Shown piece by piece: positions 45,662-57,974 of a stretch of 64,000 nucleotides of DNA. Both the position numbers and the translations under genes were made by a program. The notes beneath the pieces were generated by a model. That model saw only the letters and a list, made by a program, of their open reading frames with translations. It was not told the origin of the DNA and did not search any database. The first letter of the stretch is position 1. The number at the start of each line of letters is the position of its first letter. Source of the stretch: Parietaria judaica (Eukaryota; Streptophyta; Magnoliopsida; Rosales; Urticaceae); NCBI GenBank assembly GCA_954871525.1, contig OX940871.1, forward strand, positions 23,348,586 through 23,412,585, written 5' to 3'.

Positions 45662-48600
45662 CTACTCCTCCCCGTGGCCCCGGAAGCGCGAGAAGTCGCC
45701 CGTGCTGCTACCGGTAGCATCATAAGCGCCTATGTAATCGGCGGGATCGCCAAATCCCGCCAACGCTGCCAGTGGGTCGGGGTGGACCGCCAGAGGAGGA
45801 GCCGGAATCGCCGCCACATAAGGCTCGAGTGTCGCCCTGACATGAGCCGGGAGCTGGTACTGGTCCGTTAGGAAAGCGGCAGATAGCGGAACTCCTTGGT
45901 TGGACATCACCAAGGAGATGAAGACGGCAATAAAACCCTCCCAGAAGCGGGTATCTGCAACCTCCGACATGCTGCTCCGCATATCCCGAAGATCTGCCTC
46001 CAACACGGCAATACGATTCCGCGTTGAGACAAGCGCGGAAGCCGTCCGGTGGTACTCCACGGAGCCGCGAGCCAACTGGCCCGCCAACCGCTCCCGAGTC
46101 TCCTGAGCCTCATGAAGCAGACGAAGGGCAGTTGACATCCCTCCTTGCGAGATCTCAGCCCTGGACCTGTATTCCTGGTTCTCGCGTTCCATGGAGGCAT
46201 TCCGGGCATGGAGGGAGGCTATCTCCTGCATGTATACGGCGTCCACCCGGAATCTCGAGGTGGAACCGGAAAATCGGAGCCGCTTGGGGGAAACACCGAA
46301 GGGACCTGCAAAAAGTCAAAGGAGAATGAATCAAAGCGGAAAAACAAAAACAACTGAACAAGTTGTTCTGAGAGGCAGAAAATACCGGGGGCAGGGTCCG
46401 CCCGGCCACACCCAGCTCCCCCAACGGAGGAGCGTAGTAAAAAACGGACGGCTCATGGACCGCCCGCGTGCCGCCACCCGGCGCCGCCACATGCGACGAC
46501 GACGCACCCGCAGTAGTATACGGGGCCTTCCCCCGTGAGTGGGCCCCCCTCGACTGACGGCGCTCCCCGTCATCACCGGCGGCCCGCGCCGGTCGACGGG
46601 ACCGGCTCACCAAAACCCTGAGGCAGTCCTCCCAGAATCGCCCGTGTTGTCTTCTCCAGCCATACCTGCAAAAAGCAAAAAACAGAGTTAGAAGCAAGGC
46701 AAATCAAACTACGAGGCAACCAGCAAAGTAAAAAAGAAACCGTGAAAAGACTGGGGCCCCTCCAAAGAAGCCCAGCACGGTACCGACAAACGATCAGCCG
46801 GAATCCACCCTGACAAAACCCACGCCGACCGCTCCAGAAACGGAGCAAAATACTCGGGAGTTACCGACCTTGCCATAAAAAGGCTGCCAAAGTCAAAACT
46901 CCCGAAAGTCGGGCAAGAGCGGGGCGGAGGCGGAACCAGGCGCCGGGGAACGGATCCCAAATGACCACATGGGACCCACACCCAGCGGCTATGCCAGTTA
47001 GGGTCCGAATACTGATAAAGGCCAGCAACACTGATGCCCTGATCAGAATCAAGGACACACCAGTTTTCAAGGCCCTGCGTACCCCAATAGAGGCGGAGCA
47101 TGAAGAACTGGAAAAGCTGATCGGCCGAAAGGGCGCGACCACGTTCCTCCCGCCACATCGAGTAACACCCGGCGATAAACCGACAAGCATCCGGGCTAAG
47201 CTGAATCGGATGCAAGCCGGTGCGGACCAAAATCTCCTCCAGCAATGGAGGGATTGGGAGAGTAACTCCAAGGCGAATGCTCTCCAAAGGCACCGCCACC
47301 ATCCCGTCGGGAGGACGGCTAGGCAAAGAACCCTCCGTCGGCGTACAAACACCCTCGACAGGGACCAGCTCCTCATCCCGAAAAAACTCTGCCAGATCAT
47401 CGGGAGAGACGACGCTCGGAACGTTAATATCCGAACAATCCAAAGGCGGATCAAACCAAAACCTGGTAGGAGCCTCATGATCAGGATCAACCCGCCTCCT
47501 CAGATTCCGATGAAAAATCGTACATGACCCGCCTGCTATGACGGCTCTATGACGCGATCCGCTCGCGTCAATGGCCATAGGGCGAGTACCTGCAACAACC
47601 AAACGGGTATCCGGACACGCCCCGAGGAACCTCTGGCCTGACTCAAGGGTAGGGGGCGAACCCCGAAGAGGGGTCCCACCGGTCGACGTCGGCCCCACCG
47701 CCAGGGGCAACGAAAAAGAATGCCCTCTCGGAACCCCGCCGAGAGGGAAAGAAGATGGCCCGTCAGCACCAGCCGAAGAGGCTGGCGCCAAAGACCTGCC
47801 CCACCCAGAAGCAGAAAAACCCCGGGATATTTACGGAGCAGAAAATTCAAGTCCTGCGCCCGGACCAAGAATCAGTGCGCGGACCCCACCTGAAAAAGGA
47901 GGGAAAAGAATCAATGCGCCCCCACTAACAGAAACCTGCCCGGAATCCAGGCTGAAATAGCTTGGGCCCACGGAGAACCCGGCGGGACCGATGGCTCCCG
48001 AAGAGGGAACCTCGGCACCACGACCACCGACCACCCTTCCAGAGGTCGGCCCCACCACAGACCGAGCCACGCCTCCTCCCCGGACCTCAGGGAGGCGGGC
48101 ATCGACGGAAAAGGGCCGCCGGGCCCACTCGCCACCTCCGACCTCAGGGTGACTCCTCGCCGCCCCCGACGGGATCGCCTGGACCTCCCGAGTCTCGGCG
48201 GAACCGACTCCGGCAATGGAAGGCCCTGCCGCGCCATCGCGGACCTCGCCGGAACCCCGCGAAGGGGCCGACACTGCCCGATCTCCCCCAAATGCGGCCA
48301 AGGGCGGCGAGCCCACAGACGAGCTCGCCAGGGCCCCCAGGTCCTCGAGGGACCCCGCTCCAGCCACGGCGGCGAGATCTGCCCCGGCAGAGGCGAGCTC
48401 GACCTCGCGCGACCCTCGCGAGGAGCTCGGCCTAGCCAGGCAACCACCGGCCATCTCGACACCCGACGGCCCCACGGTCGAGACCGCCTTGTCTTTTCGG
48501 ACCTCGTACGGTCCGCCTCCGACGGCAGCAATCCCTCCCGCGCCGACAAAAGCGAGCCCGATCTCGCCTGAAACCCGCGGGAGACAATGCTCCGCCCGCT

Positions 48601-48892
48601 CACCACCGGCCTCACCGCCGAGCGCCACCTGCACCGACGGACTCCCAGCGGCCCCCCATACCTCACGGGGCCCTCCTCCGTCGATGGCGAGCCGTGCGGC
48701 GCCGCCTGGGGCTTGGCCGACCTCGCCAGACGCCCACGTGGGCGAGCCCGCGGCTCCCTGCCTCACCTCGCAGCCACCAGCGCTGCCCTCCTCCTCCACT
48801 GGCCTCGCCGGGCTCGGACGACCCCGACGAGGGTCTTCTCCGCCGACGGTGGATGCTGGCTGGGCGGCAGTGGCGTCGGTTTGGCTCTCCAT
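45662..48892 (-). CDS. Antisense accessory gene of the Tat-type element, probably multi-exon
   Basis: Three large minus-strand open stretches lie head to tail. 48892-47835 (start MESQTDATAAQP) is Gly/Ala/Val-rich and low-complexity. 47589-46709 is a PF04195-like domain (LTLPIPPLLEEI-like LGVTLPIPPLLEEILVRTG, LSPDACRFIAGCYSMW, QLFQFFMLRLYWGTQG). 46307-45662 is a coiled-coil-like C-terminal part (VYMQEIASLHARNASMERE, RIAVLEADLRDM). Acceptor-like TTTGCAG or TTGCAG sites sit at 47590, 46664 and 46308, so an intron-containing gene is likely; the first junction did not join in phase by hand, so exact exons are unsettled. Similar proteins are the antisense genes at 2680-8747 and 23369-25385. Function unknown. 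Confidence 0.65.
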
Positions 48893-49152
48893 GGGGGTCA
48901 GAGAGAAGTTCGATGTCGGTTCTTCTCAAACCAACCCGACTTCCACTCGATTTTTACAAAAATCGATCCGAAAGGCATACTACAAAAACCGAGCTGCAAC
49001 AAAGACCACTAAAAACGCAATACCCCGGAAAAAACGGTGCGTGAAAAGGGTAACAGAATAAAAAGTTACTCAGGTCTGAAAGACTTACTTCGAGTAAAAC
49101 AGCAGACCTCGTCTCGCCTCGGAAATGAGAAAATGAAAGGGCCCACCTCGAA

Positions 49153-49160
49153 TTTATAGA
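49153..49160 (-). promoter_or_regulatory. TATA box of the antisense gene
   Basis: The minus strand reads TTCTATAAATTCGAGGTGG about 260 bp upstream of the ATG at 48892. It is nearly the same as TTCTATAAATTCGAATCTC before the antisense gene of the element at 22074-25385. It lies between the polypurine tract and the gene, so the antisense gene need not depend on the LTR promoter. Confidence 0.6.
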
Positions 49161-49187
49161 AGTTTCACAAAAATCACAAACTTCCGT

Positions 49188-49203
49188 AAAACTGGGGGGT
49201 TAA
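49188..49203 (+). other. Polypurine tract
   Basis: AAAACTGGGGGGTTAA directly before the 3' LTR start TGTTATGG; primes plus-strand DNA synthesis in working elements. Confidence 0.8.
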
Positions 49204-50811
49204 TGTTATGGGTAATTCTCGGGATTGATTTACGGAATGAATTAATTAAACGGGAATTATTAATATAATTCCCGTTAATTAATTATATAATTTGATTAAC
49301 CTTTATTAATCAAATTAATCAATTTCAAACCCAAATTTCCCTCCGGAGGCCCGTTTTCGAAAAACAAAGTGTCCCGGTATTCGCAAAAATATGAAGAACC
49401 CCGAAAACGACATAAAATTTATGAAAAACAGACCCGGGACGCGCCCGGAAGCGAAAATGGCCGAGGAAACACCCGCGGGGCCCACAGGGGCGGCGGCTGT
49501 CAGGGCCACGCCACGTGGCGGCTTCCTGCGCCGCCACTCGCCCGCGGGCCCCACCCGGGGTCGCCTCAGCCCCCCACTTGGGGGCAGCCCGCACCCGATC
49601 GCGCCACATGGCGCGATCTCGATCGCCCGTGTCCCCTCAGCGGGACACGCCCACTTGCGGGCCTCGATCCCCGCGCGGGACGCGTGTAAGGCCCCGATGG
49701 TCCTAATCGGGGCGCACGGGATGCCGCGCCTGCCCACTTGCTGGGGCGGGCCCTCGCGGCCACGTGTAGGGCAGGGATTACCCCTGCCCATCGATCTCAC
49801 ACAAGGCGGGCCCCCCTCGGGGGCTTGGTGGCCGTCCGATCTCGCGCGGACCGCCGAGATCGAACCATCTTTTCAGGGACTGAAATGCAATTATAAAATT
49901 GTCCGGGACCCCCCCCCCCCTGGACAATTTTTTACTGCATTTGGGCCCCTGGACCCTATTATTATAAATAGAAGCTCAGTTTAGTTGAAACGGTAACTCA
50001 TTCGAACTCCCTCGACTCGAGTTCTCTCTCTCTCTACCCCCGATATACTCGCCTCCCCTCAAATATCAGACTAATGTTGAGCGTCGGAGGTGAATCAGGG
50101 GGTACCCCCCCCTGTTTCCCTTGACCTCGGGTGTTACATTTTTCAGGCTCAGAAAGTGAGATAGTTCATAAAAGCGGAAGCCCTGGAGGAATTTTCATAA
50201 GACCACGACCCGTCTGATAGGCTCCGTTCCACATTGTGTCCAGCCTATCTTCAGTCCGCTATACGGCTGTTGGGATAGTCTGGGGACAAGTGACGGGGCC
50301 CACTATTTAGGTCGTAGGGTCAGGTCTGAGAAAATCCCTCTAAGATCCGGACGACCGAGGGATCACCCTGAGAGGGATCTCTGGATCAATATATTGGACG
50401 AATGAACTCCCCCGTTCACCGGTACCCCCGATCCGCGTGGATTCCAAACCTGTACAAAACCCGGCCTGGTCATTTCCAGGCTCTGCGGTAACAGGTAGCG
50501 AACCACCCCGATCGCCCGGACCCTGAACGGCCACGAGACCTTTGATCTAAGAAAGTCCAGAGACACCAACTCAGAGTCCCCGAATCGGTCAATTAAAACC
50601 TCACCTCGAAGTCAACGCCGACCACCCCAAAGTCAACGGGATCGGAAGGAGAGCCCACAGACAGCGAAATCTGTCATCCCCGTAACAAAGGCCAACCAAG
50701 GCCCACATAGAAGTCTACAAAATCCCACCACGTCAACAAACGACATTGGGCCAGGCCCAAAATCCATAACTTGGGCCTCAACAGTTTTTTATCCAAAAAA
50801 CGGCATCAACA
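49204..50811 (+). repeat. 3' LTR of the Tat-type element
   Basis: 1608 bp, aligned end to end with the 5' LTR. The visible indels are a longer C run near 49910 and an extra ATT before the TATA box. It is followed by the target duplication TGTAT. Confidence 0.92.
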
Positions 50812-50816
50812 TGTAT

Positions 50817-51120
50817 GATAGTTAATAGGCTAGAAGAACTCCCTTTGGATTTTTATGTAATCCATATACCCATATTGGACCCACTTCTAAGAAACATGAA
50901 TAGTGCCGAAAGAGGTATAGATTGCAATAAGATCCCACTCAAGGTTATTTTTACAATAATCCCTAGTTAATACAAAATAAGGGTTATTAGAGCTGTGAAC
51001 TAGGGTAATATAGAGTAAATTTTAAAAATAGGGAAAAAGTACCCAAACTCACATTTTTTTGGCAGATCGTTAGACCTTATCCACTTTTTCGTTGTTCTTT
51101 TACTATTTCTTTCAATGATG

Positions 51121-51179
<59 letters not shown>

Positions 51180-51800
51180 TCGGTGTAGTAAAATAAACCT
51201 AGAACATATACAAATAAAGTCAAACAATCAAAACCGCAAACATCAAAATAAATATGTATGTAAACACATATTCTTGAGATATCAACAACGCAAATTCTTA
51301 ATTTTCTTTCACATTCTCTCTCTCGAATTCGTATATATAGTTACAACTTTATAATTATAGAACTCTTTCAAAAATACATGCGTAAACATAGTTACTTACA
51401 AAAAAAAAAAAGGTTGAAAGATTCGTAAAAATAGGATTGATTACTGAATTGTAAATATAGTTACGATTACAGAATCGTTGATGTAAATAGTAGGATTGAT
51501 AACAGAATCGTAAATATAGTTACCTACAAAACCGAATTCGGTAAACACATTTACATAAACATTAAATACGAAAACCAAATTTGGTATAGTGATTTACTAT
51601 TACAAATGGTATATAAATTTACCACTACGTACAATAAACGTAATATAAAGTACCAACGAATTTGTAACTATATATACTATTTAAAACTGTAATATTAAGT
51701 GCGACGTTGTATAAAATTACCACTACGTACAATTAACGTATCTAGTATTTCTGTAACATAATATACCAAATCATTCTATCAGTACTCATAATTAAATATG
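50817..51800. other. Intergenic DNA with (CT)n(AT)n and a GTAAAT/ATTTAC-rich stretch
   Basis: A compound microsatellite of CT then AT repeats lies at 51123-51176. From about 51400 to 51770 short words such as GTAAATATAGTTAC, TTACATAAAC and GTAATATAAAG recur on both strands, as in 55640-57420. No gene is seen. Confidence 0.5.
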
Positions 51801-51805
51801 GTATG

Positions 51806-53523
51806 TGTTGATGCCGTTTTTTGGATCAAACACTGTTGAGGCCCAAGTTGAGGATTTTGGGCCTGGCCCACTGTCGTTGGTGACGTGTCGGGCTTTTGTG
51901 GATTCTTGGATGGGCCTTGGATGGGCCTTGTTACGAGGATGACAGATTTTTATCGTCAATGATCTTCCCTTCTGACCCCCGTCGACTTCGAGGTGGTCGC
52001 TGTTGACTTCAGGGTGAGGTTTTAGTTGACCGATTTGGGGACCCAGAGTAGGTATTCCTGGCACTAACCTGATCAAAAGTCTCTTTGCCGTTCGGGGTCC
52101 TAAGCGACCCGGGTTTACGCACTACCTCTTACCTCAGGGCCAGAGGCCGGGGTTACAGGTTCGGGAACCGCTCAGATCGTAGGTACCAGCGAACGGGGGA
52201 GTGCTTTTGACCAGGGAGTGAACTTTGGGAGGTTAGACTCTCGTCCTGAAATGGCTTGTTCTAGTCCGGGCAGGAACTGTCCTCGGAGTCCCGGTATCCT
52301 GTTCAGATCCGGGGACTAAGAGACAGAACCAAGGCCGCGCAGATCTTTAGAACAAGGGCAGGCGGGGTCATGGACCTTCCCTAGGATTTTCTCCAGGGGA
52401 TTCCTCTCAGAGTGATCCCTCAGCCATCCGGATCTTAGTGGGAATTCCCCTACGTCGGGCCCCTCGTCCTGAATTGTGGGCCCAGGCTCGTGTCCCCAGG
52501 CTATATCCTCAGCCGCGCAATGGACTGGGGAGATAGACTGGACACCGCGTAGAACTGGGCCTATCAGGCGGACCAAGGACCAAGTGGGAATTTCACCAGG
52601 GCTTCCGCTTTTCGTAAATCTCTCACTTTTTAGAACCTGAAAAAAGGGAACACCCGAGGTCAGGGGAAACAGGGGGGGGGGGGTACCCCCTGATTCACAT
52701 CCGACGCTCAACATTAGAACGGTATTTGAGGGGAGGCGAGTATATCGGGGGTAGAGAGAGAGAGAGAACTCGAGTCGAGTGAGTTCGAATGAGTTCGAAT
52801 GAGTTACCGTTTAACTGAACTGAGCTTCTATTTATAGTAGGGCCCAGGGGCCCACGTGAAATAAAATATTGTTCCAGGGGTCCCTGGGTAATTATTTATT
52901 TATTTTCAGGTCCCCGGAAAAGATGGAGCGATCCCGGCCGTCCGAGCGGGATCGGACGGCCACGCAGCCCCCAAAAGGGGGCCACTTGCCTGCTCGGGAT
53001 CAGCCAGGGCCCATCCGGGCCCTACACGTGGCTGTCCCGAGCCACTCCCCTCGCAAGTGGGCGAGGGGAAGCCCACAAGTGGGCTGGCGGGCGATCCTGG
53101 CCCTCCACGTGGCCGATCGCTGCCAGCCCCTTGTAAGTGGGCTGGATGGTGGGCTCAGGTGGGGCCCGCGCTGGGAGGAAGCCTCTGGGCTCGCCACGTG
53201 GCGTGATCCTGGAGGTTTCTGACTTCGCGGGTCCCACCGAATGCCTCCCGGTCTGTTTTTTTGCTCCCGGGCCCGTCCCGTGTCCGTTTTTTACAAATTT
53301 TATGTCGTTTTTGGGTGTTTTCATATTTTTACGAACACCGGGATACTTTGTTTTTTGAAAACGGGCCTCCGGAGGGAGTTTTGGGTTTCAAAATTGATTT
53401 AATTAATTCGTAATCTTAATTAAATGACTAATTGAATTAATTAATTAATTAACGGAAATTATTGAGATGATTTCCGTTTAATTAATTTATTTATAAAAAT
53501 CAATCCCGTTTTTACCCGTAACA
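51806..53523 (-). mobile_element. Solo LTR of a related Tat-type family, opposite orientation
   Basis: On the plus strand it begins TGTTGATGCCGTTTTTTGG and ends TTTACCCGTAACA, the reverse complement of the LTR pattern TGTTATGGGTAA...GGCATCAACA. A perfect 5-bp target duplication GTATG lies at 51801-51805 and 53524-53528. It is 1718 bp long. It follows the 36713-50811 LTR in reverse order (GGGCCTGGCCCA, CCCTCAGCCATCCGGATCTTAG, the GGGGGTACCCCCTGATTCA block, TATTTATAGTAGGG, CGGGCCTCCGGAGGGA), with many differences. No internal sequence remains. Confidence 0.9.
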
Positions 53524-53528
53524 GTATG

Positions 53529-54574
53529 TGTAGTTACAAATACTATGATATTTTATCAGTACTACTACCTTCGATCGAGCAAATGAAAATGGTTCTGCAC
53601 AAAAAAATTGGCGAAAAAATATACCAACTATAGTGGAATTGATTTTTGATTTTTAATTTTCAATCGTTAAAAGACTGAATAATAGGGATAATTATTCAAA
53701 AAGTAATTATGGAAGGATAAATATTATTTAGTTATCTTCTTTGCTACATTTAAAGAGAAAATCTGTTTTTGATTTTATTATAAAATTTGAATAATTAGTT
53801 AATATTTAATTAATTATAAACGTATTTTAACTTCCCTCATTTAGTTTAACACGTCAAAAAACAAAAGGGTATATTGGTCCACATTTCATTAAGTTGGTAG
53901 TTTTGATTACCATAAATATGATTAGGCATTTTTTTGAAACCTTGAGTCACAAATGGGCATTTGCTATAAAAAGATATTTTTATTGAAATGTTTGGTGATG
54001 ATCATTGAGATCGGAATATGAATCCTTGACCAATCGGAGACTGCCATGGGCCTATTTGTTTCTTCTGATCAGATCCAGGAGTCGAGCTTCATCTTCTTCG
54101 ATCTTTGGCCTCGAACTCGGTTGCTATTCCTAGCTAGTGGTTCGTTCAATAAAAGCAATTAAAAAATAGAAGAAGATGGAACTGCCATGGATTATGCTTT
54201 ATTGTTTTAATTGTAGTGGCGATGACAAAAGGGTACGAAGTTTACCGATCTAAAAAAATGAACTTTGATATTCTTGCAATAATTTATTAAATTGGCTCAA
54301 TAACATCCCATTTCTTAAGTCTAAACAATTTAGATACGTTTGTTGCTAATAGTAATAATCCTAACTAAGTTATTAAATTTTTCGAATATCCATCGGCTCA
54401 TCGAAAATCTTTTTTCGAGGATATGCGAAACGATATATCCATCGGCATATCCATCGATTTACCTATGAGATACCAATCGACAAGCGATATATCCGTAAAA
54501 TGAAAAGTGCAAAACGACATCGGCAAGCGATATTTGAAACCTTGATCCTAACAAGCAAAGGGGATTTGAACAAA

Positions 54575-54624
<50 letters not shown>

Positions 54625-55309
54625 GTGTTGTTGGAGTTTGGGGCTATAATTGGGCAGCTACCTATGCAGGAGGTATAATTGAATTTATTATATTAGGTAG
54701 TAGAGTAATGAAAATATATTGAAAAAAAAAAAAACCATGTATGTAATTTTGCAACTTTCAAGTCTTTAATATATTCTTTCAATAACAATAGTCTTTTATA
54801 TATACAGTATTATATATATATGTATGTGGTGTGTGTGAAAATTCACATACCAATCACGAAATTAAACTTTTAAATTAAATTTTCATTTTATATTTCTCTT
54901 TAGGGGGTTTGTTGTCTTCTATGTAAAAGAACAAATCCTCACAATGTGATTTTTATACAAGTGTTTCGCTATTAGGTTACCATCAGCTACTTCATCTTGA
55001 TTTTAATTATCTTTGGATACAAAAATTTGAGACAAGTATAATCAAAGATGAAGAATCACAATAGTTCTTTATCAATATTTCGTTTGGTTTACATCATAAT
55101 TTAATTGATCTGAATATAATAGTATTAATTAATGTTAAAATTATTATAATTTAATTATATTAAATAAATTAAAAGAGTATAAAATAAATCATTTTTTCGT
55201 GATTAGTGTAATGTGTTAAACAATAACCATAATTAAAATAGAAATTAAATATAACGGTCGTGATATTATCAAACATGGTGATGAAAATTTAGAGGAACAA
55301 TGTTCGTAT
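53529..55309. other. AT-rich intergenic DNA with TIR-element fragment and (TAA)n microsatellite
   Basis: About 53690-53975 matches, in reverse orientation, the left arm of the TIR elements at 55319 and 55766 (CAAATGGGCATTTGC, AAACCTTGAGTCAC). A (AAT)n microsatellite of ~45 bp lies at 54571-54617. No gene is seen. Confidence 0.5.
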
Positions 55310-55765
55310 AAAAAAAAGGCAAATGCCCATTTGTGACTCAAGGTTTAAAAAAAAATCATTTTTCTAATTATGATAATCATAACCACCAACAAATTAAAAT
55401 ATAGACTATTATGCCCTTCCACTTTTTAATTCACATTTTTAATTCATTTTTTAATTAAAATAAAAAATATATACTTTCCTTAAATGTAGCAACTAAATAA
55501 ATTAACATTAAATCCTTCCTATTTTAACAATTTCACAAAACTTTTTCAAATTAATCCATATTTTAAAAATAAAAAATAAAATCTAATTTTTGAATTTTTG
55601 GTCCCTATTAAACAATATTATTTGAAACTTTATATGAGAAATGGCGAACAAACATTATTCATAATTTGAAACTGTAAATAAAATTACAAAAAATCGTATA
55701 TGTATATATAATTTGAAACTGTAAATAAAATTACGAAATATTCGAAATCATGACAAATTATAATG

Positions 55766-56990
55766 GGTTAATGAGGCAAATGCCCATTTGTGGCTCAAGG
55801 TTTAAAAAAAATGCTCATTTCTATTTTTAGTAATCATAACCACTAATAAATTAAAATATGGACTAATTTGCCCCTCCATTTTATAAATAACTTTTAAAAA
55901 TAAATCACGGTTAATATTAATTTGTTTTTTAATTAAATTAAAAAATAAATATTTTCCTTAAGTGTAGCAAACTAAATAACTGATTAATCTTTATCCTTCA
56001 TTTTCGAATTTATCCTCCCTATTAATTAGTATTTGCACGATTAAAAAAAATATTTTTTTCTTCTTCGAACTTCTCTATTAATGAGTACATCCACTTGAAT
56101 AAATCCTTTTAATTACATTTTTCGTACTTATAGTTACGAATTTGCCATTTTATTAGCTTGTAAATATATTTACGAAATCTATTAACTTGTAAAAAACTGT
56201 AAATATATTTACAAAACGTTTTTAACATGTTGAGCTGTAAATGTATTACGAATTTTTAATAAATTCTCATAGGTAGAGTCTCGTATTTATAGTTACGAAT
56301 TTGGATTTTTATTTATATAGTCATAAAATAGTGATTATAGTTACGATATTAAATAGTATTTAAATTTTCAAACATTTTTTATAATTTGATGTCTACTAAT
56401 TACGAAATTACAATATTTATAGTTATAAACTTTTAGTATTGAGTTACTTATACGTAATCACATATACGTATATGAAAATATGGATAATATAACAAATATT
56501 ACATATAAGTACGTGTAAAAAAGTAAACTGCAAATATAGTTACAAAATTTTGTTGGAAAAAGCTACGTGCACTCATCTTGCGGCGAAAGAAGGTAACGGA
56601 GAAACCAGAGAGGCGACGGAGCGCGATGGAGGAAGGCGAGGGAAAAGAGAGAGAGAGGTCTTGGCGATGGAAGAAGCTTCTAGGAGAGAGTTAAGAGAGA
56701 GTGGTGGGAAAAAGTAAATTAATATGTGATAAATGATTAATATTTTTTGAAAAAATAACATAATTAAATGAAATTGTAACTAATCGGGGGAAGTTGTCAA
56801 CCACACTTATAGGAAAAATTAATTTTGAAAAATAAAATATTAATAATTAATACGAAATAATTAATTAAAACTAATAATAGGGTTAATATGGTCCAAATAA
56901 AGTTGTTAATGGGTATAAATGAGTTTTAAGAAACTATGGGCATTTCTCTTAAACTTTTAGTGCTTTTTGTGCATTTTGTGGATTTTTCTA
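55766..56990. mobile_element. Mutator-like TIR element (inner)
   Basis: It begins GGTTAATGAGGCAAATGCCC; the right end, reversed, reads CACAAAATGCACAAAAAGC and TTTAAGAGAAATGCCC. The flanks ATTATAATG (55757-55765) and ATTATAAATG (56991-57000) look like a 9-10 bp target duplication with one indel. It is 1.2 kb long, with many GTAAATATATTTAC-like words inside and a GGCGACGGAGCGCGATGGAGG island at 56575-56700. No transposase. Confidence 0.55.
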
Positions 56991-57408
56991 ATTATAAATG
57001 ATATCAAATTGTAAATGAACTTACAAAATGAAATTAAATTATAAATGATATCAGACTGTAAATGTAATTAAAAAAATTGACGAATAAAACTGTAAACTTA
57101 TTTACAAAAATCATGTCAAACCGGAATTTACATACCATTTACCACTCCAAAATCGTGTAAAATCATTTACAAAAAACGTGTAAAACTGTTTACAACAAAT
57201 ATTACCACTCCAAGAAATATTACCACTGCAAAATCTTGTAAAACCACTTTAAAACGTGTAAATTCATTCACCAAAATCGTGCAAATCCTTAACCAACATC
57301 GTCTAAATCCATTTACGTCGTGTAAATCCATTTACCCGTCCAAAATTGTGTAAATTGATTAAAAAAATCGTATAAATCCATTTACCCCTCCAACTACTAC
57401 CACTCAAA

Positions 57409-57813
57409 ATGTTTTGTAAATTGAATTACAAAAAATCGTTCCGTTTTTTATCCAGCGACCGAGAGACGGCGACCGCACGATTTTGGACAAACGAAATTTT
57501 GGAGTTACGCCATTTTGGGTTTAGGAGAGAAGCCGGCGCGAGGGAGGGCGACTGCGACGGATATCAAAGGCGACGACGACGGAGGGAGACGGCGGAGCGA
57601 GACAGCGATGGAGGAGGAAGGCGACGAACATCGAAGGCGACGACGGAGCGAGGTAGCGACGGAGGAGGACGGAGACAGCGGTGCCGGAGCGCCGGAATGC
57701 GAGCGACGGAGAGAGCTCGGATGAATGCGAGCGAACAACTCTTGTGTCGAAGAGAAAGATGGAGAAACAAAGAGAGAAAAGGCAGAGAAATTAAAGTAGA
57801 ATTCAAATATTGA
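57409..57813 (+). other. GC-rich open frame in the outer TIR element, not recognised
   Basis: A 134-codon open frame rich in Arg, Asp, Glu and Gly (for example GDCDGYQRRRRRRETAERD). It is driven by repeated GACGGCG/GGCGACG words, so open frames also occur in other registers and on the other strand. It is similar in composition to the island at 56575-56700 in the inner element. More likely low-complexity element sequence than a protein gene. Confidence 0.25.
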
Positions 57814-57974
57814 AGTCAAAGTATCACATTAATTGAAAATCTGATAACTATGGGAATAATTCAACCTTAATTTTAGGAAAATAAAATTTCGAAATTAAAA
57901 TAAATAATAATTAATAAATCAACGAAAATAAAAAAATATATATAATTAAAAATCAAGGTTAAAATGGTCCAAAA

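Larger units (their letters stand above)
36713..50811 (+). mobile_element. Complete Tat-type Ty3/gypsy retrotransposon with antisense gene
   Basis: 14.1 kb, bounded by LTRs starting TGTTATGGGTAATTCTCG and ending GCATCAACA, with a 5-bp target duplication TGTAT (36708-36712, 50812-50816). In order it holds the 5' LTR, primer site, gag-pol, tandem repeats, antisense gene, polypurine tract and 3' LTR. The extra RNase H domain, the 3' tandem repeats and an antisense ORF before the 3' LTR mark the Tat/Retand group. By eye the LTRs differ at roughly 40-50 positions over 1.6 kb (about 3 percent), so the insertion is fairly recent. Coding defects make it non-autonomous. Confidence 0.93.

Noticed and set aside
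46961..49061. Large plus-strand open frames in the antisense-gene region
   Set aside because: GC-rich shadows of the minus-strand gene; no recognisable domain and no promoter on that strand.
51000..51354. Open frames spanning the CT/AT microsatellite
   Set aside because: The peptides are runs of Ile-Tyr and Ser-Leu encoded by the microsatellite itself.
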